DNA of 64,000 nt from Baekduia alba (GTDB lineage Bacteria; Actinomycetota; Thermoleophilia; Solirubrobacterales; Solirubrobacteraceae): positions 2,976,001 through 3,040,000 of the forward strand of contig NZ_CP114013.1 of assembly GCF_028416635.1 (NCBI RefSeq), read 5' to 3'. This document shows, one piece after another, positions 62,813-64,000 of this stretch; position 1 is the first letter of the stretch; every line of letters starts with the position of its first letter. Both the position numbers and the translations under genes were made by a program. The notes below the pieces were generated by a model, which saw only the letters and a program-made list of their open reading frames with translations, searched no databases and was not told where the DNA came from.

Positions 62813-64000
62813 CCGGCGCAGAGGCTCGACGTGCGCCGTCCCTGAAGGCGCTGCTGGGGGCCTTCGGCGACGCGGGCCACGCGTTCCCGATCATCGCCCT
62901 GGGCCGCGGGCTGCGCGCCCGGGGGCACGATGTCGTCGTCGAGACGTGGACGCGGTGGCAGGCAGACGTCGAGCGCGAGGGGATGCGCTTCGCGCCGGCG
63001 CCCGAGTACCACGTCTTCCCGACGCAGGAGCGGCCGCTGAAGCCCTACGAGGCGGTGCGGCGGGCGACGGGCGTGACGCGGGAGCTGGTGGTGGCCGAGC
63101 GTCCGGACGTCGTCGTGAGCGACATCCTCACCCTGGCGCCGGCGCTGGCCGCCGAGCTGGAGGGTGTGCCGTGGGCGACGCTGATCCCGCACGTCGACCC
63201 GCGCGGCGCGCCGGGGTTCCCACCGTACTCGGTGGGCGCGCGGCTGCCGCGGACGGCGCTGGGCCGGCGCGCGTGGAGCGCGTTCGACCCGCTGATCGCG
63301 CGCGGTCTGGAGCTGGGGCGCAGCGAGCTGAACGAGACGCGCTCGCGGTTGGGGCTGGGGCCGCTGGCCCACGTCCACGGCGGGATCTCGCGGCAGCTGG
63401 CGATGGTCGCGACGTTCCCGCAGCTCGAGTACCCGCGCCCTGAGCCGGAGCCCGCGACGCATGTCGTCGGTCCGCTGCAGTGGGAGCCGCCGTTCGGCGA
63501 CGTCGCGCTGCCGCCGGGCGACGCGCCGCTGGTGCTGGTCGCACCCTCGACCGCCCAGGACCGCGAGGGCCGCATGCTCGCCGCGGCGCTGGAGGCGATG
63601 GCCGACCTCCCGGTCCGGGTCCTGGCGTCGACCAACAAGCGCGGCGACGTCAGCGGCCACACCGTCCCGGCCAACGCTCGCCTGGTCGACTGGGTCTCGT
63701 ACTCACGGACCATGCCCCTCTGCGACCTCGTCGTCTGCCACGTCGGCCACGGAACGCTGATGCGCGCGCTCAGCGCCGGCGTCCCCGTCGTCGCCTGCCC
63801 CGCCGCCGGCGACATGAACGAGAACGCGGCCCGCGCCGCCTGGGCGGGCGTCGGCGTCCGCCTGCCCCGCCGCCTGGTCACCGCCCGCGGCCTGCGGCTA
63901 GCGGTCCAACGCGCGCTCGCGGACGGGTCTTTGCGCCGGCGCGCGCGGGAGCTGGCGACCTGGTCGGGCCAGCACGACCCGGTCGACCGCGCGGCCACGC
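62809..64000 (+). CDS. UGT/MGT-like glycosyltransferase (GT1), cut by the window end
   Basis: An open frame of ~397 residues runs to the right edge. It starts near LKALLGAFGDAGHAFPIIAL, the GT1 acceptor-loop pattern (GHxxP-like). WATLIPHVDPRGAPGFPPYS follows, and then a donor-binding region VDWVSYSRTMPLCDLVVCHV, GHGTLMRALSAGVPVVACPA. The HxGxGT motif and following GVPVVxxP are diagnostic of UGT/macrolide-type glycosyltransferases. No ATG, GTG or TTG precedes the homologous part in frame; CTG 62809, overlapping the upstream stop, is the nearest candidate, so the start is uncertain. It likely glycosylates a small molecule. Confidence 0.85.
   Translation, partial: MTGAEARRAPSLKALLGAFGDAGHAFPIIALGRGLRARGHDVVVETWTRWQADVEREGMRFAPAPEYHVFPTQERPLKPYEAVRRATGVTRELVVAERPDVVVSDILTLAPALAAELEGVPWATLIPHVDPRGAPGFPPYSVGARLPRTALGRRAWSAFDPLIARGLELGRSELNETRSRLGLGPLAHVHGGISRQLAMVATFPQLEYPRPEPEPATHVVGPLQWEPPFGDVALPPGDAPLVLVAPSTAQDREGRMLAAALEAMADLPVRVLASTNKRGDVSGHTVPANARLVDWVSYSRTMPLCDLVVCHVGHGTLMRALSAGVPVVACPAAGDMNENAARAAWAGVGVRLPRRLVTARGLRLAVQRALADGSLRRRARELATWSGQHDPVDRAAT

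Noticed and set aside
1-64000. CRISPR arrays, insertion sequences, prophage or integrase genes
   Set aside because: No regularly spaced repeats, transposase or integrase motifs (DDE, tyrosine recombinase RHRY) were seen in any frame. The only repeats are the palindromic family and the short ones listed.

Overview
This is a very GC-rich, gene-dense bacterial window with genes on both strands, short intergenic gaps and many GTG or TTG starts. The gene content points to an actinobacterium, most likely Thermoleophilia/Solirubrobacterales: five apparent F420-linked oxidoreductases, FMN/F420 split-barrel flavoproteins, an S-box upstream of a threonine synthase-like gene, a long Rel protein, a fused SecDF, and several Thr/Ser-rich secreted proteins. 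The taxonomic call is inference from gene content. I found no rRNA, insertion sequence, prophage or CRISPR array.

Layout. 0-9.8 kb: a SigG/TIGR02960-type sigma factor with a convergent STAS-like gene, a hydrolase, a SAM riboswitch controlling a threonine synthase-family enzyme plus a MoaD/ThiS-like sulfur carrier, CorA, flavin/F420 enzymes, a lipid kinase and an M24 peptidase. 9.9-24.2 kb: a minus-strand housekeeping series (rel, recJ, a small membrane protein, secDF, ruvB, ruvA, ruvC) interrupted by regulators and an ECF sigma pair. 24.4-32 kb: nucleotide signalling (HD-GYP, class III cyclase, GGDEF-EAL) with yebC between. 32-43 kb: sugar metabolism (epimerase, phosphomannomutase), an MBL-fold protein, a frameshifted acetyltransferase, a secreted protein with a decayed duplicate, a MOSC protein and glycosyltransferase pair, and a two-component system followed by an unusual sigma-like/anti-sigma fusion. 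43-48 kb: an MFS exporter with a TetR regulator, and an RpiR-pdxS-pdxT operon. 48-56.5 kb: a FUSC-family transporter, a flippase-like membrane protein, two more c-di-GMP proteins, a Ddn-like enzyme and an FHA protein. 56.5-64 kb: LLM oxidoreductases, a split borosin locus, a CAU tRNA, a redoxin lipoprotein, an SDR, and a glycosyltransferase cut by the window end.

The standout is the two-gene operon at 57571-58641 (minus strand). A 78-residue precursor-like peptide with a near-perfect Shine-Dalgarno sequence is followed after 6 nt by a tetrapyrrole-methylase-fold enzyme. That enzyme keeps the fungal borosin (OphMA-type) catalytic Tyr/Arg/Tyr/Tyr set at a constant offset. This reads as a split borosin, that is, a RiPP carrying backbone alpha-N-methylation, with the candidate core in the hydrophobic, beta-branched tail of the peptide.

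Second is the SAM-riboswitch / threonine synthase-like / sulfur-carrier operon (2128-3819), which is better explained by homocysteine formation from O-phosphohomoserine than by threonine synthesis. Third is a four-copy, roughly 120 bp palindromic repeat family placed directly after stop codons. In one copy it supplies the C-terminal codons of a TetR gene.
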